Source: Dichomitus squalens LYAD-421 SS1
Taxonomy: Eukaryota; Basidiomycota; Agaricomycetes; Polyporales; Polyporaceae
Direction of reading: 5' to 3'
DNA: 64,000 bases
Assembly (NCBI RefSeq): GCF_000275845.1
Contig: NW_006766931.1
Location: forward strand, 16,022-80,021
The translations under genes were made by a program, and so were the position numbers. Of the stretch, positions 24,371 through 37,600 are shown in pieces (position 1 is the stretch's first letter; each line of letters begins with the position of its first letter). The notes beneath the pieces are model-generated. The model saw only the letters and a list, made by a program, of their open reading frames with translations, was not told the origin of the DNA and searched no databases.

Positions 24371-26418
24371 TCATAGGAACGGCTGGGACCCGTGTGGCGA
24401 AGAGGACATCCTCATACGCTCATGATCGACGTGAAAGGGCGTCATATAGACGTTATTTGAACTATATGGACTTTGGCCTCGATAGGGGTGCTGCTGATAA
24501 AGAGACTGTGACGAATCAGGGTATGCCATCGAGGCAGAGTCGGACGGCATAGGGGACCGTGCGCCTGATGTCGATAGCATGGGCATCGGCGAAGAAGCAC
24601 CCGAATGAGGCTGCGCATGGGCCAGGAATGCGTCATATGAGCCTGCACAGGAGAGGGCAGTGGCCGCGGCGTAGCTGTTGTTGCTGTCTAGCGCATCCAA
24701 GGGTGTCGACGCGTATTGCGGACTATGGTATATCGGTTGGTAGTAAAAGTATGACTGCTGAGGCGACGCAGATGGTGTGTGGTCCGGAGTGGGTGACGCG
24801 GTATAAGGCGAGTTGGCGGATGCCTGGGGTACGTGGGGCGGCATGCTGGTCGACTCTGGTATCGGCGGAGTAATATTGCCTCCTTCCTTCTTCACAGCGG
24901 GATATAAGGTCTACACGAGGGTCAGTAATCAACCACAAAATGAAAAAGGAAGCGTACATATTTGGAAATAATCTTCTCCAGGGCCTGCGGCAGCACAGCC
25001 CAATCGAAGACCTTCACATCTTTCTCAATATTCCGAGGCTTCGGCGCGGGGAAGTCCATGATCTTCTGAAAGAATTCCTCGGATCCAACCTTGTTCTTCG
25101 ACACCGTCTTTGGGCGGAACCCCTCGAGATTGCGGCGAATCCTGTTCTTCTCCTCGATGTTGAAGATGTCGCCTACGAGACACTCGAGCAGGAAGATGAT
25201 GTCGACAGAGGTGATGCAGCACTGAGAGGCGAGTAACTCCCCAGGTACGACAGCCTCAGACGGCCGATAGATACAAGAGACGACGGTGTCTCCGTCGGTA
25301 TAATCCGAGGGACGGATGGCTTCGCAGGTAACGTGCAGTGTGCAGCCGTCTTGGATGCGGGTAAAACGGACCAGGCGACGACCGATCCGGCGTTCCTCCT
25401 CGTCCCACTCTTCAATGTCTGACATGGGGTCGGTGGGCATCTCTAGCTGTAGAACTACTCGGAAGTTGTTGTCCGCATCGTCATCGTCGGAGCTCGAACG
25501 CCGTGCCCGCATGAGTGACTGCTTCTTCAGCTGTCCTCGTGCCGACTGCGCGTCCTTTGCCACCATAGTGGCGTTCAGGGCGCGCGCACGGGCAGTTCCG
25601 CTCGCGGGCGTCGGGCGCGAGGCCTTCCGGGCGAGGAGGGGCGAGGGGTAGGGTGAGGAGTGGGCGTGTCTGGCATCTGGCGTGCTAGCAGCAGACAATG
25701 AACCAAGCGCGAAGTCATCAGTGACTTCTTGCTTGCACAGCAGAAGAGGGGAGGGTACGGCGCCTGGACAAACATTTCATTCCTGGTAAGAAGAACGTAG
25801 GTCGCGATGTGAGATATCCACGTACGACGAGTGTAGGTGAACCTGCCAAACGTGAGAGAGTCGAGAGTCACGTTAGAACGATTCAACGCTTGCACGGTAA
25901 CAGGTACAGTGGACGACGAGGCAGATGCATCGGTAGACGCGGGTGTCAGATCGGGGACGATGGCCTCTAGCTCCCATTCATTCTCTTGCTCCGACTGTGC
26001 CGGTCTAACGACGGTACTCAGGGCCCTGTTACCGACGACGATACGGAGAAAGGTGGTTTCCGACCGCAGGAGACTGAAGTGAACGTTGACCACAATCGAA
26101 GTGCCCGCGGAACCTTCCTGCGGGGAAAACCCGAAGATGCGGAACATTCGTCCCGGGGACGTGACAGAAGGCCGGGACGTTGAGAGAGGTGTGCTTGAGG
26201 ACGCTACTCGCCACGAGATGCGTTAGCACATAGCCTCTCAGTAAATACATGACGTGAAGAAAGGACGCACCGAAGGTAGACAGCGACTTCCCGTGCATCG
26301 CGAGGGAACTGGAACGCGGGGTTACGGAAAGAAGGGATGAGGGGAGGTCGTAAGAGTATGGTGGTCCGCTATGCAGCGTGAAGGGAACGTGTTGAGCGGC
26401 CGGGAGCGCTGAGAGCAT
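24371..26418 (-). CDS. Medusa-like developmental regulator (DUF7082)
   Basis: Members such as Aspergillus MedA control conidiation and adhesion in ascomycetes; the role in basidiomycetes is less known. Exon 1 starts at the ATG at 26418 and contains PPYSYDLPSSL. Exon 2 continues in frame to an IPT-like beta-rich block (MFRIFGFSPQEGSAGTSIVV) often seen before the main domain. A basic and acidic linker (SSSDDDDADNN) leads to the DUF7082 core: DGDTVVSCIYR, CCITSVDIIFLLECLVG, EEKNRIRRNLEGFRPKTVSK and MDFPAPKPRNIEKDVKVFDW. A final exon, rich in Ser, Pro, Tyr and Gln, ends at 24371 after HGSQPFL; such tails are common in transcription regulators. Introns lie near 26205-26270, 25770-25850 and 24895-24960. 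The family call rests on remembered motif patterns in the core block. Confidence 0.75.
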
Positions 26419-27929
26419 CTTGATAAAATCTCAATGGGTGGCCCAAGGCGTTTTCTGCGTTGAACGAACCTGAGACCTAGGTCGCGCGCGCAAGAACGGG
26501 ACAGCGCTGATCGACCGGTTAAGAGATGGCCGAGTGACAGTGGTAGGAGCTGTGGAATAGCGAATGCAAGTGGTGCTCGGAAGAGATGGAAACCGCTTCG
26601 CCAGTCAGGAAGGAGGACCTTAAGGGGTGAGGTCGGACGCAACGTCGGAGTAATAATATATCGAAAGAGGTAAAGGCGGGAGGTGGCCTGGAGGGGAAGT
26701 CCGGAAAATGGGGATGATGTATTGTTGGCGAGCGCGCATGCTAGACGACAAAAAGGCGCTTTTAGCGTCAAGGCCCATGGGCGGTACAAGGCTGGCGTGG
26801 CGATCGTCGATCGAACAGCTGTTTGGGCGGTATGTAACGTGGCTCCGCATTCGGTCCCATCAACCAAGGCACCCGTATTTCCAACGGCACAAGGGTCTGC
26901 TGAAGTATGTTCCGCCCTCTCCGTCGGCTCGTGCCATCTACATCGCCATCCCGACCGGACATCATCCAATGGAGTAGGCTAGGCTAGGCTTCTTGAAGGG
27001 CAGATAGCCTCATGGATGTTTAGACGATCGCCTTGGACTAGACGAAATTCTGAGGGTAAACACGTTGTCAGGAATTGCGAGCCGAAACAGGACGAGGAAA
27101 ACAGCAAGAAGTAGCAAAGTTGACCAAACGCGGAATAGTTATGATGCTGATCCTATCGAGATCTGCCCACAAGGCCCCCACGTGGCAAGTATCTCGAGCC
27201 ACCGCCATGCGCAGTCCTCCAGTTTACCGACTCGAGCTCTGCGCCCAGCCCTCCATCGCGACCCCTCCGCCGCATCGGAGCTTAACTCCTCATGTCAGAA
27301 CGCGTCAAGTTCGCGTCGTTCTCCCCCCTGTCATGTTCCTGTTTCCCGGCGTCGACGCACCATTGGATGAACCGTCTGTTATTCGCATTGAGGTCATCAC
27401 TACTTGATGGTCTGTAAGTAGCTGTTGCCAGACTCTCTGACGGCGCATCAACGCGTTCGCCGACGTACTCTCTCGAGGTACAGTCGAGAGCACGTCATGA
27501 GGAATGGATGAACCTCGGACCCGACGGTCCGTCATGTGCACGTTCTCCGGGCCTTCGGAGCAAGCAGACTCCGTTCTATAGCCGTGGAGACTTCGGGTAG
27601 TTCCAGTACTTTTTTGGCCCCCATTACGACTGGTGGATTTAGGGGGTACCCGACCTACCGCATCTTGTCAGTAGAATCACGATGCCTGCAGCGGGGTCAC
27701 CAGAGGTCATGCTGCTTGTCAGAACAGGTTGATAATAGCTGACTTAACACAATGGGCTACATTCCCGACAATATGGATAGCGATCGTGCCCCTATAAGTC
27801 ATGTCATGGAAAAATACGCACATCCGTCTTGTGTTGAGGCCAAGTAGCCACCACAATACGCACCGTAACAATACAACCATAGCGAGTGACAGTGAAAGGC
27901 ATGTCGATGTCAACAAGTATGAGTACAGG
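26419..27929. other. Long intergenic region upstream of the medusa-like gene
   Basis: About 1.5 kb separates the medusa-like start codon from the end of MED27. Overlapping frames (for example 26322-26969 on the minus strand) show no motif. Developmental regulators often have long leaders and promoters, so it may be regulatory, but no site can be assigned. Confidence 0.4.
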
Positions 27930-29244
27930 CTACGCATTACTGCCGGCTTCGCCGTTCTTGCCGCCGCCCTCGCCCTCGTTCTCGACGCCATGATCGCCTG
28001 GGTTCGCCTGTGGCGCTGGCGGCTCGTACTTGCAAAGGACGTGTCGAACGTCCCACTGAGGTGCCTTGGGGTCGGCAGAAGAAGAAAGTAGCCGCTTCCT
28101 CACCACAGGGGGAACATGCCCTTCTGCGGAGATTACCCGTTGACAATTTGAGCATATATCGACGAACAACCGCTCGTAAGAGCTCAAAAGTGCCTGGCAT
28201 AATGTCAGCGCACGTGGCACCCTGGTCGCACTGCAGCTGAGATCATTGGGGAGCTGACGAATTGGCTTACCACGTAAGCTTGTAACGGTGCGGATGGGTC
28301 AGACCGGATGACTTTCGCGAGCTGTTGCGAAAGCTGTTGGAACGCCATGAAGTCAGATTGTGAATGGGGCTGTTTCTAAGTGAACACCATGGCGTTGAGT
28401 ATTATCGCAGGCCGAGGTATCCCACGACTCTGTACCTGTTCTCGAGAACCGATCGCCGTAGCGTTCTCCACGACTAAGATCTGATCGTTGTCGGTTGAGT
28501 AGTCCAGTGTTAGGTAGACTGTCACAACGTTTGGGCAGGTAAAGCGAAGCGTTAGAGGGCAGGCTAGTTCCCTGCCCTTCCTCGGTGCAACGAGATGCAG
28601 CTTGTTTTTGCTAGACTTGTTGTGGTTCCGGATGTAGGCTGGTAACGCGTCCAAAAGTATTCGAGATGTGCCAGACTCGACCAGTGGGAGGAAAACGGCC
28701 TCCTTCAATTCCGTTTCACGGTATGGCTGTGGCGAGTCAGGTGAAGGTGGTCGCCTGCATGCGAATTCAGTAAAGAAATAGCAGCAGGAGAGGCTCCGAC
28801 TTGCCTTCGCTTGAGGGTCTCTCGACGAAGACTGGAAGTAAGGCCACTTGAATCGGCCTGTTCGCTCTTCCGCGCCGCCTTCAACGCATCCTGAACTTTT
28901 TCTGTCCGCACCGTGTCTGCGATCGCGGCAATTTCCTTGAAGCCATGCGTAAGCAGCGTCGAGGACGGGTCCGATCCAGGGGGTCGCAGCAGCTGTGCTG
29001 GGATGTTACGGATGGCCTGCAGACGATTGTTTAGCTCCGTCAGCGTCTGAATATGGGTGCGGAGTGTTGTGAGCTCCGGTGCTGGCGTGGTGGGGGCTAT
29101 GGCCCGCCCACTCGTGGTTTCTGGCGCGCTCGGTTGTGCGGATGGCGGCACCGGCGGCGGCGGCATCAACTCGGCAGCAGATGCACTCGCAGGAGTTACG
29201 AAAGCCGCGACTGATGGCGTGGCCGCCGTCGCTGGTGTGCTCAT
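27930..29244 (-). CDS. Mediator complex subunit 27
   Basis: Med27 sits in the tail/upper part of Mediator, which links activators to RNA polymerase II. The N-terminus is low-complexity (Thr, Ala, Pro). A coiled segment follows (TLRTHIQTLTELNNRLQAIR), then helices with FKEIAAIADTVRTEKVQDAL. Later exons contain VTVYLTLDYSTDNDQILVVE and a C-terminal block LFVDICSNCQRVISAEGHVP, followed by PPVVRKRLL and WDVRHVLCKY. The paired cysteines and the final WDVRHVLC match the Med27 C-terminal domain as I know it. The product is roughly 330 residues. I placed the start at the ATG at 29244; a longer frame upstream begins only with TTG. Introns near 28728-28796 and 28375-28448 have good splice sites. A glycine-rich acidic tail ends the protein. 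Confidence 0.72.
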
Positions 29245-30754
29245 CGTGGTCGACGTTGGGGACAACTTTGCTAAAGCAGTCGCCGGCGCTCCCGTGCCAC
29301 ACGAACGTCAGCGTCCGATCTCGGATCTGGCCGCCGACCGCCGGTTCTGAGAGCGCTAGATAGGCACGGTTTAGAACTCAGCGGTTCTTGTTCATGTCGC
29401 CGTTGTACCCGCCGCAGTCGTCGTCAAATTCGCTTTGTGGATCATCGAATTCGTTCGCAGAGCACGAGCATCCTAGGGGCAGCGACAGCCAAAGTAAACG
29501 TCTCGAAGGAAGAAGCGGTGCCTACCGTTCGTTAACTTTGACCAAGCCTCGTGTTAAGTTCGTGATGCAAGGGAGAATGCTTCCCGTCGACAATGCTCGG
29601 CAGTTTTGAGCCCGAAGTTGACCGCGGCCCCATGAGCGGTGCGTCACAAGGTCTACACGCCATTTGACAACTCCGACTGTCGTCAGCCACCGATATTCAA
29701 GGAGGCCGCCTGTCATGGCGGGGGAATGCAACCTGCAAGCCCAGTCAGACCGACCACCGACCTCGCCGAGCGACAACGTTATGCCTTCATCACCGCTAAG
29801 TACTCTGGCTGACTTCATCATGGCTCCCCTGGACGCCTCAAGCGCGGTCCTTAGTACACCGAGCGCGGCTGCAGTGATGGGCTTCGCCACGTGGACGTCT
29901 TTCCTCATCCCCCGATGGTGACCGGACCCAAAGCTATTCGAGTCTCGACAATGTGCACCCAGAAAATATTTCGAATATGCCCCGTGAGCGCTGACGCTCC
30001 ACAGTCGAGGGACCCTCAGACTGATCGCACCGTTGCACTCCATGGGGTGGTGTTCCAACTTTCTTGCAGCCTATGGCATCTTTGTAAGGAACCCAATATA
30101 GAGTGCCTTGTAAGTGCTCGGATGCCCCATCAATTCTCAGGGAGGCGGTGTATCACAGGCTGATTGAAGTCGCGAGAAGCCGACAACTTGGTTCATGCAT
30201 ACACCCGAAACGTGCAGGCCGACATCATACTGATTCCCGACTCGAAGGACCTTGATGGGGATAATTGGAGTATCGGCTGTGCACCCAGAGCTTCACGGCT
30301 TCGGATGAATGCATTGCGGCATCCCAGAGAACCAACTTGATATCCGACAGCGGCGGTAATTCAGCAGCGAGCGTGGCACATATGTCAATCAGGTGCCCCT
30401 GAACGCCATGAAGCTACCTTCACCAGGCAAAGCCGAACTGGTGGGTTTTATCATGATCATCGAGTTCCGATAATGCCTGGGGAAAGACTGATCCCAGACT
30501 GCCAATACATTTATTACACCGCCTCTGTGCGATCATCAGAATCAAGCAAGCTCCTTGCCCCACACTAGGAACTGTTACGTCTTCGAGATCTGCGTTCAAT
30601 TCATGTAACTCAGAGCTCCTCAGCTGGGTATCAGAAGGCTCTGGAGCAATTCGTTGACTATCTGCGCACACAATGTAAGCCAGGCAGCGCTGCATCTAGA
30701 GGTGAACGAGACAGGGAGGACTCCCGGACAATGGTGTACACAAAACAGCCTAAG
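29245..30754. other. Intergenic stretch with unassigned reading frames
   Basis: A minus-strand frame at 29522-30058 and another at 30420-30695 look partly protein-like, the latter with ELNADLEDVTVPSVGQG. Neither has a recognisable domain or clear splice partners. They may be decayed coding sequence or a further 3' exon of the unknown gene to the right. The part nearest MED27 should include its promoter. Confidence 0.35.
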
Positions 30755-31496
30755 TCATGAATGCACTCCGATCCCTGCAAGACCAATCCACTCTGATGCT
30801 CCCGAACGACCGACTAGAAAATAGAACACTAGCACGCCCGGTCCCGGAACGCAGAACGCATATCGATCGCTCAACTGCTTCAGGATGTCCCTCAGCCGCT
30901 TTACCGTGTCTCCCGATGAGGCGTCTGCAGCTATATTGCCAGTGGTCGGGAGTCCATCAGTAGAAGACAGCTCCACGGGTTGCGTAGCCTGCAGGAGGAG
31001 GTCAAAGCAATGTGGTATTGTCAGTAAATATTTCATGGTCAGGCCTATCCTTTGGACAATCGCCCACCTTCTTAGAGGCGACATCGTTTGACATCAAATC
31101 CTGGAAGTTCTCAATGCCCAGCGACCTGAGAACGTCCTGTTCGTGGCCCGGCCCATAGTCGCCCGGCCCGAGGTAGAACGCCACGTCTCCGTAGTCATCG
31201 GCCTCGCTAGTGTGTCCTGCGAGGATGCTCCCGCAGAATCCGGAAGCAGCGGCAGCATTTGCGGCGACCGTAAGCTGCTTGAGGAAGTCCTCTATTTCAG
31301 GGGAGATGTCGGGCTTGGTTGGCGCAAAAGCGAACGGGGGTCCGGCATCGGATCCGAGCTCGAAGTGCCCGAGGAGCGTTGAGATGCTTTTGCGAGTCGC
31401 CGCTGCATCGGCAGTGTCGGCGTAAGGAGATTTTGCATCGCAGAGTAATTGCACGGTGGAGGTGTTCCCAGTGGTTACGACAATAGAGGATGGCAT
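30755..31496 (-). CDS. Hypothetical protein, two exons
   Basis: I do not recognise a family. Exon 1 begins MPSSIVVTTGNTSTVQLLCD at 31496 and ends after NDVASKK; exon 2 begins ATQPVELSSTDG after an intron near 30988-31068. Its donor is GTGGGC and its acceptor CCTGCAG, and the frame is kept. The total is about 225 residues. Exon 1 holds alanine-rich helices (FLKQLTVAANAAAASGF) and a Gly/Asp/Tyr-rich block (DYGDVAFYLGPGDYGPGHEQ). Exon 2 carries a helical stretch (KRLRDILKQLSDRYAF) and ends with a hydrophobic tail (VLVFYFLVGRSGASEWIGLA). There is no obvious signal peptide or catalytic motif. The 3' end could instead splice into the frame at 30420-30695. Confidence 0.5.
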
Positions 31497-32026
31497 AACG
31501 GGAGATAGAACTGTATAGCACTGCAGCGACCATAAGCTGTGTACAAGTACGTGTGTGCCATGACGTCTGTGGGGCTTCGTTCCCGATTTGGTACTTCACC
31601 TCCTCGAGACGCAGGACATTGGTTCAGACAAGTTGACAAGGCACCGGAGCAAGTACAATAGCTCAACAATATCTTGATCATACAACGCACAACAGGACAG
31701 GAAGTATCACAACCCCAAGAGCAATCCAGACACTAACCCAATCAGCCGGTCGTTGTGATTACAAGTGCAGAATGAAATCGTTAGCTTAGTTCGGTGGTTT
31801 CCCGTACGCTGGACTTGCCACATACCATACAATTTCATTTCCATGGTCAGATCCGAAGCTTATAGTATATACATCACGAGGGCGCTTCCTTCCAGATGTC
31901 CGTAGCGGTCTCCTGTGCGGCTTCCAGTAGTTTGCAAACTTCCTTGTATGTCTGACTCACCTTGGCAATAGTAGACTGCCATGTTTTTGGGTACAGAGTG
32001 CGGTACTCAAGCGATGAGATGGAATG
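31497..32026. other. Intergenic region
   Basis: About 530 bases hold only short frames. It should contain the promoter of the hypothetical gene on its left and the 3' end of the phosphatase gene on its right. Nothing specific was seen. Confidence 0.4.
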
Positions 32027-34120
32027 TTACTCCACTTGAGCATCCCAGTCGGCGAGCAAATTGGCGCGAATGAAGGATCCCGACGACGCTTGTTCTCGCA
32101 AGAACTCTACGTAGTCAACGAGGAACTTGACCTGCTCGTAGGTCTCAATCGCCTTGAGGCTCCTACGCCTTCGCACGACAGAGATCAGTCGCTCCACCAG
32201 ACGCATCGTCTCCCGACTAACTCTCTCGCCTCGTTCCTGGCCGGAGACGTCCCCGCTAGACACGGGAGCCGCATGCAATGTGTCGCCTACTGCGTGCGGA
32301 GGAACGGTCCAACCGCAGAGCCCGAGCTTCAGCATCCAGCAGCACGCTACAACGCCTGCGCGGCCCACTCCTCCTCGACAGTGTACGAGGATCGCTCTCC
32401 CACGGATAGTGTACGACTCGATGAGCTTCGAGAGATGCGAATCCAAGTCCGAGGGTGCCATAGGAGCCAGGCCTTCTGGTATTGGTATTCTGTAAAGGGT
32501 AAGTCACCTTAGCGTTCGCCAAACGTGACCTGGTAGAAGCGCACCGTAGAACGTCGATGCCCAACTCGTCGGCTGTTCGAGCGTAGTCCGACCATGCGAC
32601 ACCAAGTGTCTGCAGCTCAGCGTCGTCAAGGCAGCTATTCAGCGGAACGTCACTGAGATACTACGAACGATCACGCGCACGGCGAAGACTAGTACATACC
32701 AGACAATACATGCGGCGCCTACGTTCTTGATGCGAGAGAGGTCTGATCGAAGATCCCTGCATACCGTGTTGCGTCCTCTGACAGGACCATCCAGCCTCAC
32801 TAAGAGAAGTCAGTATAGCGCTTCGTCACGAATTGCAAGGAAGCCACCTTTCTTCCCAGGACATGACGACATGTACAAGTTTCCGAGTAATCTCATATTG
32901 ATGTTGGAGGGGATTGGAAGAGCGGGAGGGATGTCCATGTTGGAGGCGGGAGACGCCTGCTTAAGAGGGGGGAACACGGCCTTTAGAGCAGAAGGCTCAC
33001 GGCTTCTACGTATATCAGTCATTCAGCTCTTCTGCACAGCGAAGGCGTGGCAAACCTTTGAGTTTCCTCCAGCCTCGTATGCCTTTCGCCCAGGGAATGC
33101 GAAGAGCAGTTGCGCGCCACTGCCAGGCGTTGCAAGACAGTCGTGTCCATGCTACCACGGCTTGGAACGATGAGAGAGGCCGGTCTAGAGCGTTTCTTGG
33201 GTAAAGCGTGAAGTTCCTCGGCCCCTATGAACGCGCGTCTCACGGTTGGATGAACCCAGAAGAGACTAGAGAGTTTTATTGACTTTGCAATCGACTGGGA
33301 AGGCGATATTGGTGTGGAGGGGGGAGTGATCAACGGAGTAGCTGTCGGCGGAGGCGAAATCTGAGGCGATGTGGGTGGGTCAGGTTTCACAACAGCCGGG
33401 AAAGGTGTGGGTATCATGCGGTTGAGCTGGTGAGAGGATGGGACTTCGAACACAACAGGATATGGCTCTGCAGGACAGCGTAGTTGAGAGGAAATAGTCA
33501 ATACTAGATCAGAAGGTATAATAGTGGATATACTTGGTCACATGAGTTCAGCCGACGGCAGACTACAATTATTGATCACTTACACTATGGGATGGGTCTC
33601 AGATGTCTGCCAATGGGGCTGTGGCATGGGTACGGTAGCGTGTCGATCTTCATGCGTCAGTGGCCGAATCATAGACGTTGAAATTGCCGCGGACAATTGC
33701 TCTCGAAGGTCTATTGTAGTCGTGTGTTCGGATATGTTTACCGAGGCGACGCTATCGGTTCCGCACGGTGACAGGTGGGCGGAGGCACGTTTGACAGACA
33801 ACTTCCGATGTGTTTCGTGAGGCCACCATGCTTTTTGTTCCGCGCATCGTGTCTGGTGTGCTTGCATCTCTTTGTAGTGGTCCGGCATCTGTACCGAATA
33901 AGGGATGTATGCCAGAGGAGAACCTACAGCGCAGGTCGTTTGGCATTACCGCCACCGCATTCGACAGGAATGACGCACCGTTCGGCCCAAATTTGAGGCG
34001 GTTATATTCGCTTGCGTGGTGTTGGGAGGCCAGCGGGCCGAGCTTAAAATATGGACAGTTGTACATGGTTCTTCCCGCACAGGCCATGTCACGTTCGTCG
34101 TACCTGGGCGATGAGAGCAT
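32027..34120 (-). CDS. CDKN3-like dual-specificity protein phosphatase
   Basis: Cysteine-based phosphatases of this type remove phosphate from Tyr and Ser/Thr; CDKN3 (KAP) acts on cyclin-dependent kinases. The last exon holds the signature ILVHCRGGVGRAGVVACCW with the nucleophilic Cys and the Arg. The block before it reads NLYMSSCPGKK, then VRLDGPVRGR and CCLDDAELQTLGVAWSDYA, in the order seen in CDKN3-type proteins. The junction DVLR/IPIPEGLAP crosses an intron near 32491-32540 with the frame kept. Upstream lies a long Pro/Ser/Thr-rich region (ISPPPTATPLITPPSTPIS) and a possible first exon from the ATG at 34120 (MLSSPRYDERDMACAGRTMY). Internal exon borders between about 32,600 and 34,000 are not fully resolved. 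The substrate is unknown. The gene is head-to-head with chitin synthase. Confidence 0.75.
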
Positions 34121-34646
34121 CTTCCCGCGGGCTTATGCTGTGAGGCCGTTGGTGGGAGTTTGATGCTTGGGCAGGTTGTGGTTCTGACGCAACCCGAGAA
34201 ATCCGACGAGGACTGGAAGAGCCGGAGATAGGGCGTGAATCGAGCAGCGTATTTGCCATCTAACCAGAGAGGACATGGAAATGGGGGGTCGAAAAGGGCA
34301 TGCTCGGTAAATCCTCTCAACGACGTGCATTTACGACACTCTTCGGGGTTGGTGATTGATAGAAACTAAGAGAGGCATCAGCTTCCGATCAATGATCTGC
34401 CACAACTGTACTCGAGCGTTGTTACATCGATGAAATGCGCCAAGTAGGTGGACATATCTGAGTTTGAAAGGGACTATTGGCTCCGCCTGGGCCTTGTCTC
34501 TGTGGGCGGCCACGGCGCTCGTTGCCTTCTGCCTTGTCGTCGTCGTTGCCGACGCTCTCCCCACGCTCCTTCCCTCCGACCTGCCCGCCCTCCCTCAAGC
34601 TGCCTTTCTCTTTCGTTGACTGTCTTTTCCCTTCCCTTATTTGAGC
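34121..34646. promoter_or_regulatory. Divergent region between phosphatase and chitin synthase genes
   Basis: About 525 bases separate the two proposed start codons. The side nearest chitin synthase is rich in pyrimidine runs (CTTCCCTCC, CTTTCTC), common before starts of highly expressed fungal genes. No specific site was assigned. Confidence 0.4.
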
Positions 34647-37600
34647 ATGTCTGCTCAATTCCGGCCCAAGTTCGATCCCTCAGATGTCCCCATTCCGACC
34701 TCAAGGACTCTTCAGCCTTCGGCGACCACTGTCCGCCGTGCGAAGACACTTACCCGCCCGGAGCGTACTGTAGCCCCCGTTCCGCTCATAAATGCACAGG
34801 TAGCACACTCCGCCGCCGGCCCACGAGCTGCTGCTTCCGACGACGGTCCTCCCCTTGACGCATGGCGTATATTCTCGCGCGTCGTGTCATTTTGGGCCCC
34901 CGACTTCCTCCTCGAATCACTCGGAGGACTACGAGACAAGCAGAAGCGGCAGGCTTGGAGGGAAAAGATTGCCCTCTGCTTCATCATCATCATTCTTTGC
35001 GGTGGTGTAGGCTTCGTCACCGTCGGCTTCCAGAAGGTCCTATGCCCCGACACCACGCAGTTCGTTAGCAGGTTCGCGCCGAAGGGGTCGGTGGGAGGAG
35101 TTCTGGGAGTGCAGGGGTGGCAGATGAACATCACGAAGTTTCCTACCGCACAGGGAGTCAACTTCACCGATTTGCTCAAGTCTCCTGGCCAGGACATTAC
35201 CACTCTTTTCCAGCGTAACGCCAGCCAGTACCCTGCTTGTAGCGGCCTTTCCTTCCGCGCTGCCGCCGAGGCGCCTTGTCCCCAAGCAGACAAGTGTCCT
35301 ATCGGTCAACTCGATACTACTTCTCTTGAGAAGGATGGGTTCATCAACACTACCTTGGTCGTAGGCTACGATTGGGACCAGGTCGCAGCTCTCCAGAACT
35401 ATCTCGTCATTGACGGCGCCGTACTCAACATGAACTCGTACATGGCGCTTCATCCTACCCCCATTCCCTCCGACAACGTTGACGCTGCCATCCGGACGGT
35501 GTTGCAGAACATGCCCGGAGGGTCCGGCCGAGATGCTACGCGTCTGTTCTACTACCGCTCGGAACTTCGCCAAGCAGTTCCTTGTCTGGTGCAGCGATAC
35601 TACGCCGGGAACATCGACAAGATTACGCCCGGATGCGTGGTGTCACAGCTCGTGCTGTACGCCGGTCTCATTGTCGTCCTAAGTCTCGTCATGGTCCGTT
35701 TCGCCATGGCCTGCGTCTTCAACTGGTTCATGTCCTCCCGTCTTGCCGGTCCCCCCGACAATCTCACCCTCAATCGCTCTGCGATCAGCCCTGCTGTCAT
35801 GCCTGAAGGCGCCAATGTCTCGATTGACAACCTCAACGGGACGGCGCCGTGGGCTGGCCCTGGGGGCACGAAGCGACTCATGAAACCCAACAGCAAAACC
35901 GTGCGTTCGATGGTGTCCTCGAGCTCCACGCTTGTCAACAACCGAGACAGCGGGGCGGCGGCGCCTGTCATGAGCCTCGCGCAGATCGGAGCCGAGCTAT
36001 TTGCGGTCTGTCTCGTTACGTGTTACTCAGAAGGCGAGGACTCTCTCCGGACCACGCTCGACTCGATCTCCACTACATCGTACGCCGACCAGCGTAAGCT
36101 CTTGTTCGTGGTCGCGGACGGAATGATCACCGGAGCAGGAGAAAAGCGAAGTACGCCCGACATCTGTGTCAGTCTGCTGGAAGCCGACCCACGGTTCGGT
36201 AATCCGGTGCCTATGAGTTATGCTGCCGTCGGCTCGGGTGCGAAAAGCGAGAACAGAGCTATGGTCTATGCTGGGCATTACAGTGAGTCTTGTGATCGTC
36301 TCGAGGTCCATGCGCATTGCTGACCATCGACTCAGCCGTCGCTGGCCGGCGGACGCCCACGGTCGTCGTTGTGAAGTGCGGGACGGAGCAGGAAGCGGCT
36401 ACGGACAAGAAACCAGGCAATCGGGGCAAGCGCGACAGTCAATTGATTCTCATGAACTTCTTCTCCCGCGTCACCTACAACGATCGGATGAGCCCACTCG
36501 ATTTCGATCTCTTCCGCAAGATCCACGTCCTCATGGGAGTCACGCCCGACTTCTTTGAAGTCTGTCTCATGGTAAGTCCGCATCTCGCGAAGTCGCGCGC
36601 GCGTATCGGCATCTCAAGCGACTATGTAGGTCGACGCCGACACGAAAGTGTACCCCGATTCCCTGAAGTACCTCGTAAACTGCATGCACCACGATCAGAT
36701 GATCATGGGCGTATGCGGGGAAACACGGATAGCGAACAAGCGACAGTCTTGGGTCACGGCCATCCAGGTCTTCGAGTACTTCATCTCCCATCACAACGCG
36801 AAGGCCTTCGAATCCGTCTTTGGTGGTGTTTCCTGTCTCCCAGGGTGTTTCTCGATGTTCAGATTGAAGGCGCGGAAGGCTACAGGCGACGACTGGGTGC
36901 CTCTCATCATCAAACCGGAGATCGTCAAGGAGTATAGCCAGTCGGTTGTGACGACGCTGCACGAGAAGAACCTGCTCTTGCTCGGCGAAGATCGTTTCCT
37001 CACCACCATTCTCCTGCGCACGTTCCCGAATCGCAAGATGATGTTCCTTCCCCAGGCGAAGTGCAGAACGGTCGTGCCCGATACGTTCAGCGTGCTCCTC
37101 TCGCAGCGTCGTCGTTGGATCAATTCCACGATCCACAACCTCATGGAACTGGTCCTTGTTCGGAATCTGTGCGGGACCTTCTGCTTCAGCATGCAGTTCG
37201 TAGTTTTCATGGACCTTCTCGGCACTGTCGTCCTTCCCATCGCTATTTCCCTGACGTACATGCTCATCGTGGGCATGATTCTCGCTCCTCCGCACAACTT
37301 CGAAGAAGCGATCCCTCTCGTCCTTCTCATTGCCGTCCTCGGTCTCCCCGCTATCCTTATTCTCATCACTACGAGGAAGGTCGTGTACATCTTCTGGATG
37401 TTGATCTACTTGGCGGCGCTGCCAGTTTGGAATTTCGTCCTCCCAGTATATGCCTTCTGGCATTTCGATGACTTCTCTTGGGGCGAAACTCGGTGTGTCT
37501 ATGTTTTTCATGATGATACCACATCCACACTCTAATGGCTTGGGCATATTATAGGAAGGTCGAAGGTGAACGCAAGGGGGAAGCTCATGGAGAAGGAGCT

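Noticed and set aside
28705..29265. A start for MED27 at 29265
   Set aside because: The codon there is TTG, not ATG; the first ATG in frame is at 29244.
36567..37547. A 326-codon minus-strand frame
   Set aside because: It is the exact antisense of the chitin synthase catalytic exon, whose motifs and splice sites are unmistakable; the antisense product is charged and without motifs.
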